Made by a program: the position numbers and the translations under genes | The notes under the pieces: generated by a model | Databases searched by the model: none | The model's input: the letters and a program-made list of their open reading frames with translations, nothing else | What the model was told of the DNA's origin: nothing | NCBI RefSeq assembly: GCF_900156065.1 | Contig: NZ_FTNF01000011.1 | Location: 124,001 to 188,000, forward strand | From: Micromonospora avicenniae | Lineage (GTDB): Bacteria > Actinomycetota > Actinomycetes > Mycobacteriales > Micromonosporaceae | Length of the DNA stretch: 64,000 nucleotides | Direction: 5' to 3' | In this document: in pieces, positions 27,885 through 36,630 of the stretch | How positions within the stretch are numbered: position 1 is the stretch's first letter | Layout: every line of letters begins with the position of its first letter

Positions 27885-28190
27885 CATGTCGGATGCTCCC
27901 AGCGGTACGCGGCGGAGAGGCGCGGCAACACCCCATTGGAACGATCACCAGCTTAATCCCCATTTGCCTACTCTTAGTGCGAATGCTGGCACTGCGGGGG
28001 TAACCGCTCGGCGGGGCGGGAGGTACACCGTTTATCTCCGACGGCGCCGGGAACCCGCGCCGGGTCACCGCTGGGCTCGGCCCCGAGCCGGGGCACGGCT
28101 CTCGGGGGTGGGCCCGGCCTCGGGCGGTGACGACGGGACGTTGACGACCGCCGTAGGGGAGGCACACTTGACCGGCCCGGTTGGCGTGCG
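27885..28190 (+). promoter_or_regulatory. Intergenic region with AT-rich structured segment
   Basis: 306 bp without a convincing gene. The AT-richer part (27940-28005) has a hairpin AGTGC (27976-27980)/GCACT (27989-27993) with an 8-nt loop, and pairs CCAGC (27948-27952)/GCTGG (27985-27989) and TCCCC (27957-27961)/GGGGG (27996-28000) in an interleaved, pseudoknot-like order. It could be a promoter or a structured leader of the downstream transporter gene. A frame starting at 27886 is open through here but has poor codon use. Confidence 0.3.
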
Positions 28191-29069
28191 GTGAACGACA
28201 CGGGGGAGATGCTGGCGGGCGTGCCCATCGCCCTGGCCGCCGCGGCGGCCTTCGGTGCCTCGGGCGTGCTGCAGTTCCGCGCGGGACGGCAGGTTCCGGA
28301 GGAGCCGGCCGGGCGACCCAGCCTCCTGGTCCACCTGATCCGCCTGCCCAGCTGGCGCTGGTCGGTGGTGCTGGCCATCGTGGCCTTCGCCCTCCAGGTG
28401 GCCGCCCTCAGCCTGATCCCGCTGATCCTGGTGCAGCCGCTGCTGGTGACCGGGCTCGTCTGGTACGTGCTGCTCTTCGCGGCGTTCGAACACGACCGGC
28501 CCGACCGGACGATCCTGCTCGAGTCCACCCTGTGCCTGTTCGGTCTCGCGGCCTTCCTCGTGATCGCCGAGCCCGGCCGTGGGCAGGGACGCGGGCTGGA
28601 GTCGTTCTGGTCGGCGATGCTGCTCGGTGTGGCCGTGGCGGTGGCGATCGGGCTCTGTCTGCTGGCCGCGGTGCGGCTCGAGCGGCGCTGGAGACCGATG
28701 CCCCTGGCCATTGCCGCGGGCATCTGCTACGGCGTGACCGCCGGCCTCGTCAGCAGCCTGGCGTTCCACCTGCAGGAGAGCCCCTGGCAGGTGTTCACCC
28801 AGTGGCAGGCGTACGCCGTCGCCGTGCTCGGCCCGTTCGGGGTGCTGCTCAGCCAGAACGCCTACCAGGCCGGGCCGCTGGGCGCGCCGGCCCTGGCCGC
28901 GATCACCGTCACCGACCCGCTGGTGGCCATCCTCGTCGGGTTGATCTGGCTGGACGAGTCGATCCGGGGTGGTGTCCAGGCGGCCCTGGGGCAGGCGCTC
29001 GCGCTCGTCGTGGTGATCCTGGCGGTCGTCATGCTGGCCCGACGCGCACCACACGTGAAGGGTGGTTAG
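28191..29069 (+). CDS. DMT-family membrane transporter, second of a pair
   Basis: 292 residues, about nine hydrophobic helices, similar in length and layout to the protein encoded at 27012. Helix 1 is VPIALAAAAAFGASGVLQFR; near the C-terminus ITVTDPLVAILVGLIWLDES matches the end-of-repeat motif of EamA/NIPA-like proteins. Start is uncertain: GTG 28191 has a weak SD; ATG 28209 has GGGGGAG immediately before it. Substrate unknown. Confidence 0.78.
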   Translation: MNDTGEMLAGVPIALAAAAAFGASGVLQFRAGRQVPEEPAGRPSLLVHLIRLPSWRWSVVLAIVAFALQVAALSLIPLILVQPLLVTGLVWYVLLFAAFEHDRPDRTILLESTLCLFGLAAFLVIAEPGRGQGRGLESFWSAMLLGVAVAVAIGLCLLAAVRLERRWRPMPLAIAAGICYGVTAGLVSSLAFHLQESPWQVFTQWQAYAVAVLGPFGVLLSQNAYQAGPLGAPALAAITVTDPLVAILVGLIWLDESIRGGVQAALGQALALVVVILAVVMLARRAPHVKGG

Positions 29070-29211
29070 TGCGGCGGCTGGGCCGGTCAGCCGCATCGCC
29101 ACCGCGCCACGGATCGACTACGCCGCCGCGCCGGCCGTCGTCCTGACCTCCGACGGCACCACGCCCAGGGCGGACAAGGTCGCGGCGGCGCTGACCGACC
29201 TGGCATCCTGA
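29062..29211 (+). pseudogene. Possible short coding remnant
   Basis: A 49-residue open frame with good actinomycete codon use ends in PAVVLTSDGTTPRADKVAAALTDLAS. It has no SD and overlaps the end of the preceding transporter gene by eight bases. It reads like the C-terminal tail of a lost gene; I do not recognise the family and chance is a fair alternative. Confidence 0.2.
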
Positions 29212-29284
29212 GGGCCGACCGGCCCCGGGCCCGGGTCAGCTCGCGGCTGTGCTCCCGGAGACCCTTTCGAAAGGTGTTCGCATC

Positions 29285-29809
29285 GTGACGGAGATGTCCG
29301 CGCCGGCGGGCCCGCCGGTACCGCGGATCGTGCAACTGCTGGCCTCGCCCGTGCACCGGTACGTCGGCCGGCCCGCCGACGGCCCGGCTCCCGCGCCGGA
29401 GGGCGAACTGGTCGAAGAGGTCCACATCCGGGCCGGCCTCGGCATCGCGGGGGACCGGTACTTCGGCCGTCCCGCGCACCGGGAGGCGAGCGTGACGCTG
29501 ATCGCGGCGGAGTCGCTGCCCCCCGGCGCCGATCTGCGGCAGGTCCGTCGCAACGTGCTCACCGCCGGCATCGCCGTGGACGATCTCGTCGGTGCGGTGC
29601 TGGTGCTGGATTCCGGCGCCGGCCCGGTCCGGCTGCGGGTCAACCGGCCGGCGAATCCCTGCGCGTGGATGGATGTGGCGATCGGCCCGGGCGCGTGGAA
29701 GGCGCTGCGCCGCCGGGGCGGCGTGCGGTGCACACCGCTCACCGACGGCGTCCTGCGGGTCGGCCCGGTGGACGTGGCGATCGAGGCGCCGCCGGATCAG
29801 CGCCCCTGA
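29285..29809 (+). CDS. MOSC-domain protein
   Basis: 174-residue MOSC (molybdenum cofactor sulfurase C-terminal) domain protein. Family marks are GLGIAGDRYFGR near residue 50, RRNVLTAGIAVDDL near 90, and the conserved Cys in NRPANPCAWMD near 125, followed by GGVRCTPLTDGVLRVG. MOSC proteins bind pyranopterin-Mo or sulfur compounds. GTG 29285 with GAAAGGTG upstream is chosen; ATG 29294 is possible. No molybdenum enzyme is nearby, so the partner is unknown. Confidence 0.8.
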   Translation: MTEMSAPAGPPVPRIVQLLASPVHRYVGRPADGPAPAPEGELVEEVHIRAGLGIAGDRYFGRPAHREASVTLIAAESLPPGADLRQVRRNVLTAGIAVDDLVGAVLVLDSGAGPVRLRVNRPANPCAWMDVAIGPGAWKALRRRGGVRCTPLTDGVLRVGPVDVAIEAPPDQRP

Positions 29810-30067
29810 AGGGTTCCGGACGTTGGCGCCGAAGGTCCATCCCGTGCTGCCGTCCCAGTTCCGCGACCAGGTCATCAGCCCTGCCGTTGTAGTACCGCAT
29901 GTTCGGCCACCAGAGTGCCGGCGCTGGGCCTTTCCCCTGTTCACCGCGCATCTCGCGCGGGATGGCCGCGAACCGCGCCGGGAGACCGGCCCGGCGCGGC
30001 AGTGGCGCCGGTCGCGTCGGCGGCGGTCGGCCGTCGCCGGCCGACCGCGGCCTGGGACACTGGCGGA
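29810..30067. other. Intergenic region, nothing firm
   Basis: 258 bp. A 70-residue minus-strand frame (29739-29951) contains ALWWPNMRYYNGRADDLVAE, which looks protein-like, but it runs into the MOSC gene and has no SD; it may be a decayed gene fragment. No hairpin or promoter stands out. Confidence 0.3.
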
Positions 30068-30370
30068 ATGCAGTTCACCGTGACCGACGTGCCCGAGCGT
30101 GACCGTTTCGAGGCGCGGGACGAGACCGGGGCGCTCGCCGGCCTCGTCACCTACCAGCTGACCGGCACGATCATCGCCTACACCCACACCGAGGTCGACC
30201 CCGCCTTCGAGGGCCAGGGTGTCGGCTCGACGCTCGCCCGGGCGGTGATGGACGACGCGCGCGCCCGGGGGCGCACCGTCGTGCCGATCTGCCCGTTCCT
30301 CGCCAAGTGGCTGACCAGGCACCACGAGTACGACGACATCGTGGTCCGGTCCACCCGCAAGGTGAAGTAA
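30068..30370 (+). CDS. Small GNAT-family N-acetyltransferase (YjdJ-type)
   Basis: 100-residue minimal acetyltransferase. The acetyl-CoA site is HTEVDPAFEGQGVGSTLARA (about 39-58) and the C-terminal half has VVPICPFLAKWLTRHHEY. The family (about 90-110 residues) has only the core GNAT fold and few known substrates. ATG 30068 is the first start that yields the conserved N-terminus. Monocistronic. Confidence 0.88.
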   Translation: MQFTVTDVPERDRFEARDETGALAGLVTYQLTGTIIAYTHTEVDPAFEGQGVGSTLARAVMDDARARGRTVVPICPFLAKWLTRHHEYDDIVVRSTRKVK

Positions 30371-30445
30371 CCCTCCGGGCAGGGGCGACGCCGCACGGGT
30401 CGCCCGGCTCCTGTCGATCATTGTCGATCAGGTCAGATAGCCGGC

Positions 30446-31219
30446 ATGGACACAGACGTTCGACGCTACCTCGACGACCTGGTGGCGGTGGCCCGCACGG
30501 TGCTGGGCGAGAACCTGGTCGGCGCGTACGCCGCCGGCTCGGTCGGGCTCGACGCGTACCAGTCCGGCCGCAGCGACATCGACGTGGCACTGCTCTGCGC
30601 CGACCCGGTGCCCGAGGCGGCCAAGCGCGCCCTGGTGGCCGGGCTGCGGCACGAGGCGCTGCCCTGCCCGGCACGTGGGCTGGAACTGGTCACGTACCGC
30701 CGCGCGGTCGCCGCGTCCGGCACCCCTGAGCCCGGGTTCGAGGTGGAGTTGAACACCGGGGCGCGGATGCCGTTCCGGGCCACGTACGCCCCGACGGACC
30801 GTCCCGTCGCGGACGGGCACTTCTGGTACGCGCTGGACCGCAGCATCCTGCACCAGCACGGCTACCCGCTGCTCGGCTCGCCGGCGGCCGAGGTGTTCGC
30901 CGACGTGAGCCCGGCCGACCTGCGTCGCCTGCTGGTCGACGCGCTCACCTGGTGGCTGGCTCTGCCGACCCCGCCCGGCGACGAGCCGGCGGCCGGCGCC
31001 GAGGACGCGGTGCTCGGCGCCTGCCGGTCCCTGGTCCGCTTCCGTTACGGCCGGTGGCTGGCCAAGACCGACGCCGGACTGCGGCTGGTCGCCGAGGGCG
31101 ACGAGGCCACACCGGTCATCGAACGTTCCATCGCGGCGCGGCTCGGCGGCGCGCCGCCGAGCGGCCCCCAGGCGCGCGCCTTCCAACAGCGCGTCCTCGA
31201 CGAGATCCGGGCAGGCTGA
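30446..31219 (+). CDS. Aminoglycoside-type nucleotidyltransferase (ANT/DUF4111-like)
   Basis: 257 residues with the polymerase-beta-type motif GSVGLDAYQSGRSDIDVALL (about 32-51); its two Asp of SDID bind Mg-ATP. The C-terminal part (ADLRRLLVDALTWWLALP, VLGACRSLVRFRYGRW) matches the helical DUF4111 domain of ANT(3'')/ANT(9) adenylyltransferases. Activity on an antibiotic is inferred only; many chromosomal copies have unknown substrates. ATG 30446, with the gene ending in a hairpin before the convergent GH35 gene. Confidence 0.78.
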   Translation: MDTDVRRYLDDLVAVARTVLGENLVGAYAAGSVGLDAYQSGRSDIDVALLCADPVPEAAKRALVAGLRHEALPCPARGLELVTYRRAVAASGTPEPGFEVELNTGARMPFRATYAPTDRPVADGHFWYALDRSILHQHGYPLLGSPAAEVFADVSPADLRRLLVDALTWWLALPTPPGDEPAAGAEDAVLGACRSLVRFRYGRWLAKTDAGLRLVAEGDEATPVIERSIAARLGGAPPSGPQARAFQQRVLDEIRAG

Positions 31220-31256
31220 CCCCACCCGGCCCCCGCCCCGCCCTGGTGCTCATGAA

Positions 31257-31289
31257 GTTGTCGCCTGACCGGCATGTCGCAGCGACAAC
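31257..31289. terminator. Hairpin between convergent nucleotidyltransferase and GH35 genes
   Basis: GTTGTCGC (31257-31264) and GCGACAAC (31282-31289) pair perfectly over 8 bp with a 17-nt loop that itself contains another TGTCGC. Position between two stop codons supports a terminator. Confidence 0.5.
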
Positions 31290-31339
31290 CTCACGATCGA
31301 CGCACTGGTGGCGGGGGCGCGGGGTGGGGTGGGGGCTGG

Positions 31340-33748
31340 TCAGGCGAGGGTGATCCGGACCGGTTCGTCGTCGGGTCCGCCCGGCAGCCGTACGGTGACC
31401 CGACCGTCGGCGGTGTGCACGCTGCCTCGGCTCGCGGTCACCGGGCGGTCGGTGGCCAGCAGCACCTCGTCGTCACCCTGGGTGGGGCGCAGCAGCAGGG
31501 TGTCCCCGTCCCGGCCGACCAGTTCGCACGTCGTCTCCAGCAGCGTCGCGGCGCCGACCCGGACCCCGTACGGCAGGATCATCCCGGTGCGGGCGGGCAC
31601 CCGTAGCCGACGCCCGCCCAGCAGCGGGGCGCCGTGCCAGCCGAGTGAGACGGTGACTGCCGACGGCGCCACGTTCACCAGGTGCAGCAGCCGCTGCCCG
31701 GCCCGGTCCACGGTGGAGGTGAGCACCAGCCCGGGCCCGTCGGCGTCGGGGGCGAGCCGGCGGCGGGCACCGAGCCGCTCCACCGCCGTACGCCAGAAGT
31801 CCAGGTCGCAGGGGACGTCGGCGGCGACCACCAGGGCGCGGCCGGCACCGACGGTGACCTCCACCGCGCACGCTTCGCCGGAGGCGACCTCGGTGAGCAC
31901 CGGTTCCGCGGCGTCGCCGGCCAGCCGCTGGGCGTATCCGACCCGTGCCTCGGCGCGGCCCGCCGCCCAGCCGTGCCCGACCACCGACGGGAAGGACTGC
32001 GGCCCGTCGTCGACGCGGCCGGTGACGGTCAGCCCGAGCGCGTCGGCGAGCAGCGTGCACGGGTTGCCGTCGTGGTCCTGCTCCGGCAGTACGCCGTGCA
32101 GTAGCAGGCGACCGCCGCCGTGCAGGTGCTCGACCAGTCGTTGCTGCACCTCCCGGCCGAGCGTGGCGGCGCTGGCCAGCGCGATCACCGGCGGAGTGTC
32201 CGCGGGCAGCGGCGACTGGAGGTCGACAGCCGGGAACGAGTAGCCGGCGAGCAGCAGCGCCCGGGCGAGCACGTCGCGTGGACCCATGCCCCGGAACCGT
32301 TCCAGGTCGGCGACCTGCTCGGCACGCGACGCCGAGGCCGGGTGGTGGTACTCGGTCAGGTAGTGGTCGGGCACGAAGCCCAGCGCCAGCCCGTCGTTCT
32401 CCTCGTCGGAGTCGGCGAGCAGGTCGGCGACCCCGCGTACGGCGTGCAGGGCACGGCGGGCGGCCGCATAGGTCGGGTTGAGTCGCCCCTCGGGGTCGAC
32501 CGGCGCCGCGAAACCGTGCCGTTCCCCGGTGAACGCGATGCGGTCGTTGCCGTCGCCGACCGGCTCGGCCAGGGGCGGGTTGTACCCGCCGGCGAAGAGG
32601 TAGAGGTTGAGCAGGCGGTTGCCCTGCGCCACGCAGAGCCGGGCCTTCAGCTCTATCGCCTCCGGCGGGTAGAGCGTGGACAGGTCCTGTCCGTAGTCGC
32701 CGTTGCCGGCCTCGAACTCCAGCGACGTCGGCGGCTGGTGGGCGTCGTGGACGGCGGCCAGGAACGCGTTGCTCACGTACAGGTCGGCGACGTTGGTGAC
32801 GGTGAGGTCGCCGAGGTAGTAGTCCGAGCCGGAGGTGAGCTGCGGCTGTCCCCGGTACGCCTCGAAGAGCTGGCTGATGCCGATCGGGAAGGTCCGGCCG
32901 CGCCCGCCCCCGGTGCCGTGCACGTTGATCAGGAAGGGCACTCCGGTCACCCCGTGCCGTTCGGCGGACTCGCGCAGCGCGACCACGTACCGCCGGTACC
33001 TGTCGCGCATGTAGCGGCCCAGGTCGTCGTGGAGCGTCAACGACCGGCTCTCGGCCGGGCTGCGCAGCGCCGCCGCCCACGCGTCCGGGTCGCCCGGGTC
33101 GGCGCCGACGCGTTCCGCCGCCGTCTCCTTGCCGTACCGGTCGACGGCCCAGCGCCGCAGGTCCTCGCAGACGACGTCGGTGAGGTCGGGGGAATTGGTC
33201 ACCCAGGAGAGCATGCCGATCTCGTTGTCGAGCTGGACGCCGATCACCGGACCGCCGTGGTCCGCGAGCCGTTCGGCGATGAGTGGCATCACCTCTGCGT
33301 ACCAGCCCTCGGCAGCGGCCAGGAACTCCGGGGCGAGGTAGTCGACGGTGCGGGTGGTGATGGCTCGACCGTCCCAGGTGGTCGGAAGCAGGTGCGGGTG
33401 TTCGTCGTACACCCGGTAGGGCAGGCCCTCGTTCTTGACCTCCGCCATGATGAACGGTCCGGGCCGGACCACCGCGTACAGGCCGCGTTCGTGGGCCAGG
33501 TCCAGGAAACCGGCGAGGTCCCGCTGTTCGTGGGTACGCCCGGTGAGGTCCACGCTGCCGTCGGGCAGCTCGTGCCAGAGCCACGGCACGTAGGTGGCGA
33601 CGGTGTCGCCACCGCACTCGCGGAGCCGGTCGAGCCGGTCCGTCCACGCCGCCCGGGGCAGTCGGAAGTAGTGCACCTCCCCGGCGAGGAGCAGGCGCGG
33701 ACGACCGTCGACGACGATCCTGCGGTCGTGGAGAAGAACTCGCGACAT
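31340..33748 (-). CDS. Glycoside hydrolase family 35-like beta-galactosidase
   Basis: 802-residue intracellular glycosidase (no signal peptide). The N-terminal barrel reads LLLAGEVHYFRLPRAAWTDR (about 18-37) and VVRPGPFIMAEVKNEGLP, with the acid/base Glu in GGPVIGVQLDNEIG near 177 and the likely nucleophile in SLEFEAGNGDYG near 343. Beta-sandwich domains follow. ATG 33748 has GAGGAAGAG upstream and agrees with the conserved start; an 83-codon longer frame crosses the regulatory region. Divergent from lacI with an operator between them, so probably repressed by that protein. Galactoside specificity is family inference. Confidence 0.85.
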   Translation of the reverse strand: MSRVLLHDRRIVVDGRPRLLLAGEVHYFRLPRAAWTDRLDRLRECGGDTVATYVPWLWHELPDGSVDLTGRTHEQRDLAGFLDLAHERGLYAVVRPGPFIMAEVKNEGLPYRVYDEHPHLLPTTWDGRAITTRTVDYLAPEFLAAAEGWYAEVMPLIAERLADHGGPVIGVQLDNEIGMLSWVTNSPDLTDVVCEDLRRWAVDRYGKETAAERVGADPGDPDAWAAALRSPAESRSLTLHDDLGRYMRDRYRRYVVALRESAERHGVTGVPFLINVHGTGGGRGRTFPIGISQLFEAYRGQPQLTSGSDYYLGDLTVTNVADLYVSNAFLAAVHDAHQPPTSLEFEAGNGDYGQDLSTLYPPEAIELKARLCVAQGNRLLNLYLFAGGYNPPLAEPVGDGNDRIAFTGERHGFAAPVDPEGRLNPTYAAARRALHAVRGVADLLADSDEENDGLALGFVPDHYLTEYHHPASASRAEQVADLERFRGMGPRDVLARALLLAGYSFPAVDLQSPLPADTPPVIALASAATLGREVQQRLVEHLHGGGRLLLHGVLPEQDHDGNPCTLLADALGLTVTGRVDDGPQSFPSVVGHGWAAGRAEARVGYAQRLAGDAAEPVLTEVASGEACAVEVTVGAGRALVVAADVPCDLDFWRTAVERLGARRRLAPDADGPGLVLTSTVDRAGQRLLHLVNVAPSAVTVSLGWHGAPLLGGRRLRVPARTGMILPYGVRVGAATLLETTCELVGRDGDTLLLRPTQGDDEVLLATDRPVTASRGSVHTADGRVTVRLPGGPDDEPVRITLA

Positions 33749-33821
33749 GCGGTCTGACTCTTCCTCTCGGCGGATCTTCAGGCGGCCCTCTTGTGCTCCG
33801 GCGGGCGCCTGCTTATGGTGC

Positions 33822-33838
33822 CTGAAACCGGTTTCTGT
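33822..33838. promoter_or_regulatory. LacI-type operator 1 (GH35/lacI)
   Basis: CTGAAACCGGTTTCTGT contains the perfect 12-bp palindrome GAAACCGGTTTC with the central CG typical of LacI-family operators. It lies in the 118-bp gap between GH35 and lacI and matches 16 of 17 bases of the site at 45877. Confidence 0.75.
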
Positions 33839-33866
33839 TAACCGCACGTTACGGATCGAGGGAGTC

Positions 33867-34898
33867 ATGGGCAATAGTCGGGTCACGGTTCGGGAGATCG
33901 CCCGGCTGGCCGGAGTCTCGGTCGCCACGGTGTCCCGGGTCTCCAACGGCACCGGCCAGGTGTCCGAGGAGATGCGACGACGGGTCCTCGAAGCCATCGA
34001 GAAGTACGGCTACCGGCCCGACCACCTCGGCCGCGCCCTCGCCGCCCGCCGGCACGGAGCACTCGGCCTGGTCTTCCCCGGTCTGTCCGGCCCCTACTTC
34101 ACCGAGCTGATCCAGGGCTTCGAGTCGGAGGCCGTGCCGGCCCGGGCCAGCGTGCACATCCTCTGCACCCACCTGCGCGAGGACTCCGACGACCAGGTGC
34201 TGGAGATGGCCCGACGGGTCGACGGCGTCGCGGTCGTCGGCGGCACCATCTCCGAGCCGACACTGCTGCGGCTCGCCGAGACGGTCCCGGTGGTCGTGCT
34301 CGCCGGCCGCGGCCTGGAGACGGTGCCCGCGGTCAGCGTGGACAACGCCCCCGCCATGACCACCTTGACCCGGCACCTGCTGGTCGACCACGGCCTGCGG
34401 GACCTCGTCTTCGTCGGCAACCCGGACGGCTCACCGGACGTCAGCGAGCGGTGGGCCGGCTTCCAGAACGCGTACCACGAGCTGGACCTCGCGCCGCCGA
34501 CCGAGCCGCTGCGCCTCGCCATGCAACAGCACGACGGCGTGCTCGCCGCCGAGCGGTTGCTGGGCGGCGACGGTCCGGCCCCACAGGCGGTGGTCTGCGC
34601 CAACGACGAGCTCGCGCTCGGCGTCCTCGTCGGGGCGCTCGGCCGGGGTCTGCGGGTACCGGAAGACCTCGTCATCACCGGCTTCGACGACGCGCCCATG
34701 GCCGCGCTCGTCTCGCCGCCGCTCACCACCGTGCGGCAGCCGGTCCGGGAACTGGCCGCCGAGGCCGCCCGGCTGATCCTCAACGCCGTCGACGCCCCTG
34801 GCGTGGCGCCCGACGGCATCGTCCTCCCCACCGAGTTCGTCGTGCGCCGCAGCTGCGGCTGCCCGGCGGGATCCCCCACTGGAGGTACCGGCAAGTGA
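33867..34898 (+). CDS. LacI-family transcriptional regulator
   Basis: 343-residue sugar-responsive repressor. The N-terminal helix-turn-helix is VTVREIARLAGVSVATVSRV (about 6-25) followed by the hinge GYRPDHLGRALAARR; a periplasmic-binding-type sensor domain fills the rest (LGLVFPGLSGPYF near 63, ITGFDDAPMAAL near 270). GAGGGAG precedes ATG 33867. It starts the ABC-importer operon, its stop overlapping the lipoprotein start, and is divergent from GH35. Two matching palindromes in the locus are its likely targets. Confidence 0.92.
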   Translation: MGNSRVTVREIARLAGVSVATVSRVSNGTGQVSEEMRRRVLEAIEKYGYRPDHLGRALAARRHGALGLVFPGLSGPYFTELIQGFESEAVPARASVHILCTHLREDSDDQVLEMARRVDGVAVVGGTISEPTLLRLAETVPVVVLAGRGLETVPAVSVDNAPAMTTLTRHLLVDHGLRDLVFVGNPDGSPDVSERWAGFQNAYHELDLAPPTEPLRLAMQQHDGVLAAERLLGGDGPAPQAVVCANDELALGVLVGALGRGLRVPEDLVITGFDDAPMAALVSPPLTTVRQPVRELAAEAARLILNAVDAPGVAPDGIVLPTEFVVRRSCGCPAGSPTGGTGK

Positions 34899-36568
34899 AA
34901 CGATCGAGACTCGCCAGTGTCGCCGTCCTCGCGGCAGCCGTCGTCCTGGCCGCCGCCGGCTGCACCGGCACCGAACAGCAGTCCGGCCCCGGCACCGAGG
35001 GCCGTATCGCGTACCTCGACTACGGCGACTTCGGCGGCGGCAGCAACCCGCAGGCCAACTACAACCCGTACCTCGACGCGAGCCGGCTCGGCGCCACCGA
35101 GTACCTCTTCGAGCAGCTGGTCGCGTACGACAACTACGGCTGCCAGGCCAAGCCGTGGCTCGCCACCGAGTGGAACTGGACCGACCCGCAGACGCTGGTG
35201 TGGAAGCTGCGCGACGGGGTGAAGTGGAACGACGGCAAGCCGTTCACCGCCGACGACGTGACCTTCACCTTCGAACTGCTCAAGCAGCACAAGGCCCTCG
35301 ACACCAAAGGCATCTGGCGCTACCTGAACGCCGTCGAGGCGACCGATGCGCACACCGTCACCATGCGGTTCACCCAGCCCGGCGCCGCCGCGTTCACCCT
35401 CTTCAGCGAGATCAAGATCGTGCCGAAGCACGTCTGGTCCACGGTCGGCGACCCGGTGACCTTCGCCAACGCCGAGAAGCCCGTCGGCACCGGCCCGTTC
35501 ACCGTGAAGGCGTTCAACCCGCAGCAGCTCACCCTCGGCCGCAACCCCGACTACTGGCAGGCCGACAAGGTCATGGTCGACGAGCTGCGGTTCCACAAGG
35601 CCGACGGCGGCGGCCAGATCGACCAGCTCAAACTCAGCCGCGGCGAGTACGACACCAACGCGATGTTCGTGCCGGACATCAAGAAGGCGTACGTCGACCG
35701 GGACCCGGAGCACAACAAGTACTGGTACCCCTCCGGCGGCTCGATCAGCGTCTACATGAACCTCACCAAGGCGCCGTTCGACGACACCGCCTTCCGCAAG
35801 GCCCTGCTGCCCGCGTTCAACCGGCAGGAGATCGTCGACAAGGCGCAGCTCGGCTACGTCAAGCCGGCCAGCCAGACCGGTCTCGTGGTCCCGGGTCAGG
35901 CCGACTGGCTGCCGAAGGACATCGCCGACCAGGGCGTCATCGGCTACGACCAGGCCAAGGCCGACGCGGACCTGACCGCCGCCGGCTACCCGAAGAACGC
36001 GGCCGGCAAGCGGGTCGGCAAGGACGGCAAGCCGATCGCGTTCAGCTTCCGGGTACCCGGCTCCTGGACCGACTGGGTGCAGGCGCAGCGGATCATCGTG
36101 TCGAACCTGACCGCGCTCGGCTTCACCGTCCGGGCCGAGACCCCCACCCCCGAGGCGTACGAGAACGACCGGGCGATCGGTAACTACGACATGCTGCTCG
36201 GCGTGCACGGCGGTAGCTGCAACATGTTCCGCAACTTCCAGGAGCCGCTGGCCAGCGACCAGTCCGCGCCGGTCGGCAAGAAGGCCGTGAGCAACTTCGT
36301 CCGCTGGAACGACCCGCACACCGACCAGCTGATCGACACGCTGCGCACCGCCACCGACGAAGCGGCGCAGAAGGCCGCCGTCGCCGACCTGACCAAGGTC
36401 ATGATGGAGCAGGTGCCGGTGATCCCGCTCTGGTACGGCGCCAAGTGGTTCCAGTACCGCACGACCAAGGCGGTCGGCTGGCCCAGCGAGGACGACCCGT
36501 ACGCCGCGCCCAGCGACAACCTGCTGATCATCACGAACCTCAAGCCCGCCGGGGCCGACGCCAAGTAG
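34895..36568 (+). CDS. ABC importer substrate-binding lipoprotein, SBP family 5
   Basis: 557-residue extracellular binding protein of the oligopeptide/nickel/oligosaccharide type. A signal peptide ends in a lipobox with Cys near residue 23 (LAAAGCTGT). Family 5 stretches include LVWKLRDGVKWNDGKPFTADD near 107 and a C-terminal IPLWYGAKWFQYR. GTG 34895 overlaps the lacI stop and has GGAGG nine bases upstream. Family 5 proteins bind peptides, but several with neighbouring glycosidases bind oligosaccharides; the GH genes here favour a sugar ligand. Confidence 0.9.
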   Translation: MKRSRLASVAVLAAAVVLAAAGCTGTEQQSGPGTEGRIAYLDYGDFGGGSNPQANYNPYLDASRLGATEYLFEQLVAYDNYGCQAKPWLATEWNWTDPQTLVWKLRDGVKWNDGKPFTADDVTFTFELLKQHKALDTKGIWRYLNAVEATDAHTVTMRFTQPGAAAFTLFSEIKIVPKHVWSTVGDPVTFANAEKPVGTGPFTVKAFNPQQLTLGRNPDYWQADKVMVDELRFHKADGGGQIDQLKLSRGEYDTNAMFVPDIKKAYVDRDPEHNKYWYPSGGSISVYMNLTKAPFDDTAFRKALLPAFNRQEIVDKAQLGYVKPASQTGLVVPGQADWLPKDIADQGVIGYDQAKADADLTAAGYPKNAAGKRVGKDGKPIAFSFRVPGSWTDWVQAQRIIVSNLTALGFTVRAETPTPEAYENDRAIGNYDMLLGVHGGSCNMFRNFQEPLASDQSAPVGKKAVSNFVRWNDPHTDQLIDTLRTATDEAAQKAAVADLTKVMMEQVPVIPLWYGAKWFQYRTTKAVGWPSEDDPYAAPSDNLLIITNLKPAGADAK

Positions 36569-36630
36569 CCGACAGCCGGCCGGCGCCCCGCGCGCCGGCC
36601 GGCCCGTCGGCGGAGAAGGGATCGGTACTC

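Noticed and set aside
27886..28194. Plus-strand frame starting MSDAPSGTRRRGA
   Set aside because: No SD, ends in low-complexity Arg/Gly sequence, and crosses the structured AT-rich segment.
29739..29951. 70-codon minus-strand frame containing WWPNMRYYNGRADD
   Set aside because: No SD, overlaps the MOSC gene and no family recognised; mentioned only as a possible fragment.
32120..33757. 545-codon plus-strand frame opposite GH35
   Set aside because: Shadow; the minus strand has the GH35 catalytic motifs.
34094..36319. 741-codon minus-strand frame opposite lacI and the binding protein
   Set aside because: Val/Gly/Arg-rich shadow of two clear genes.
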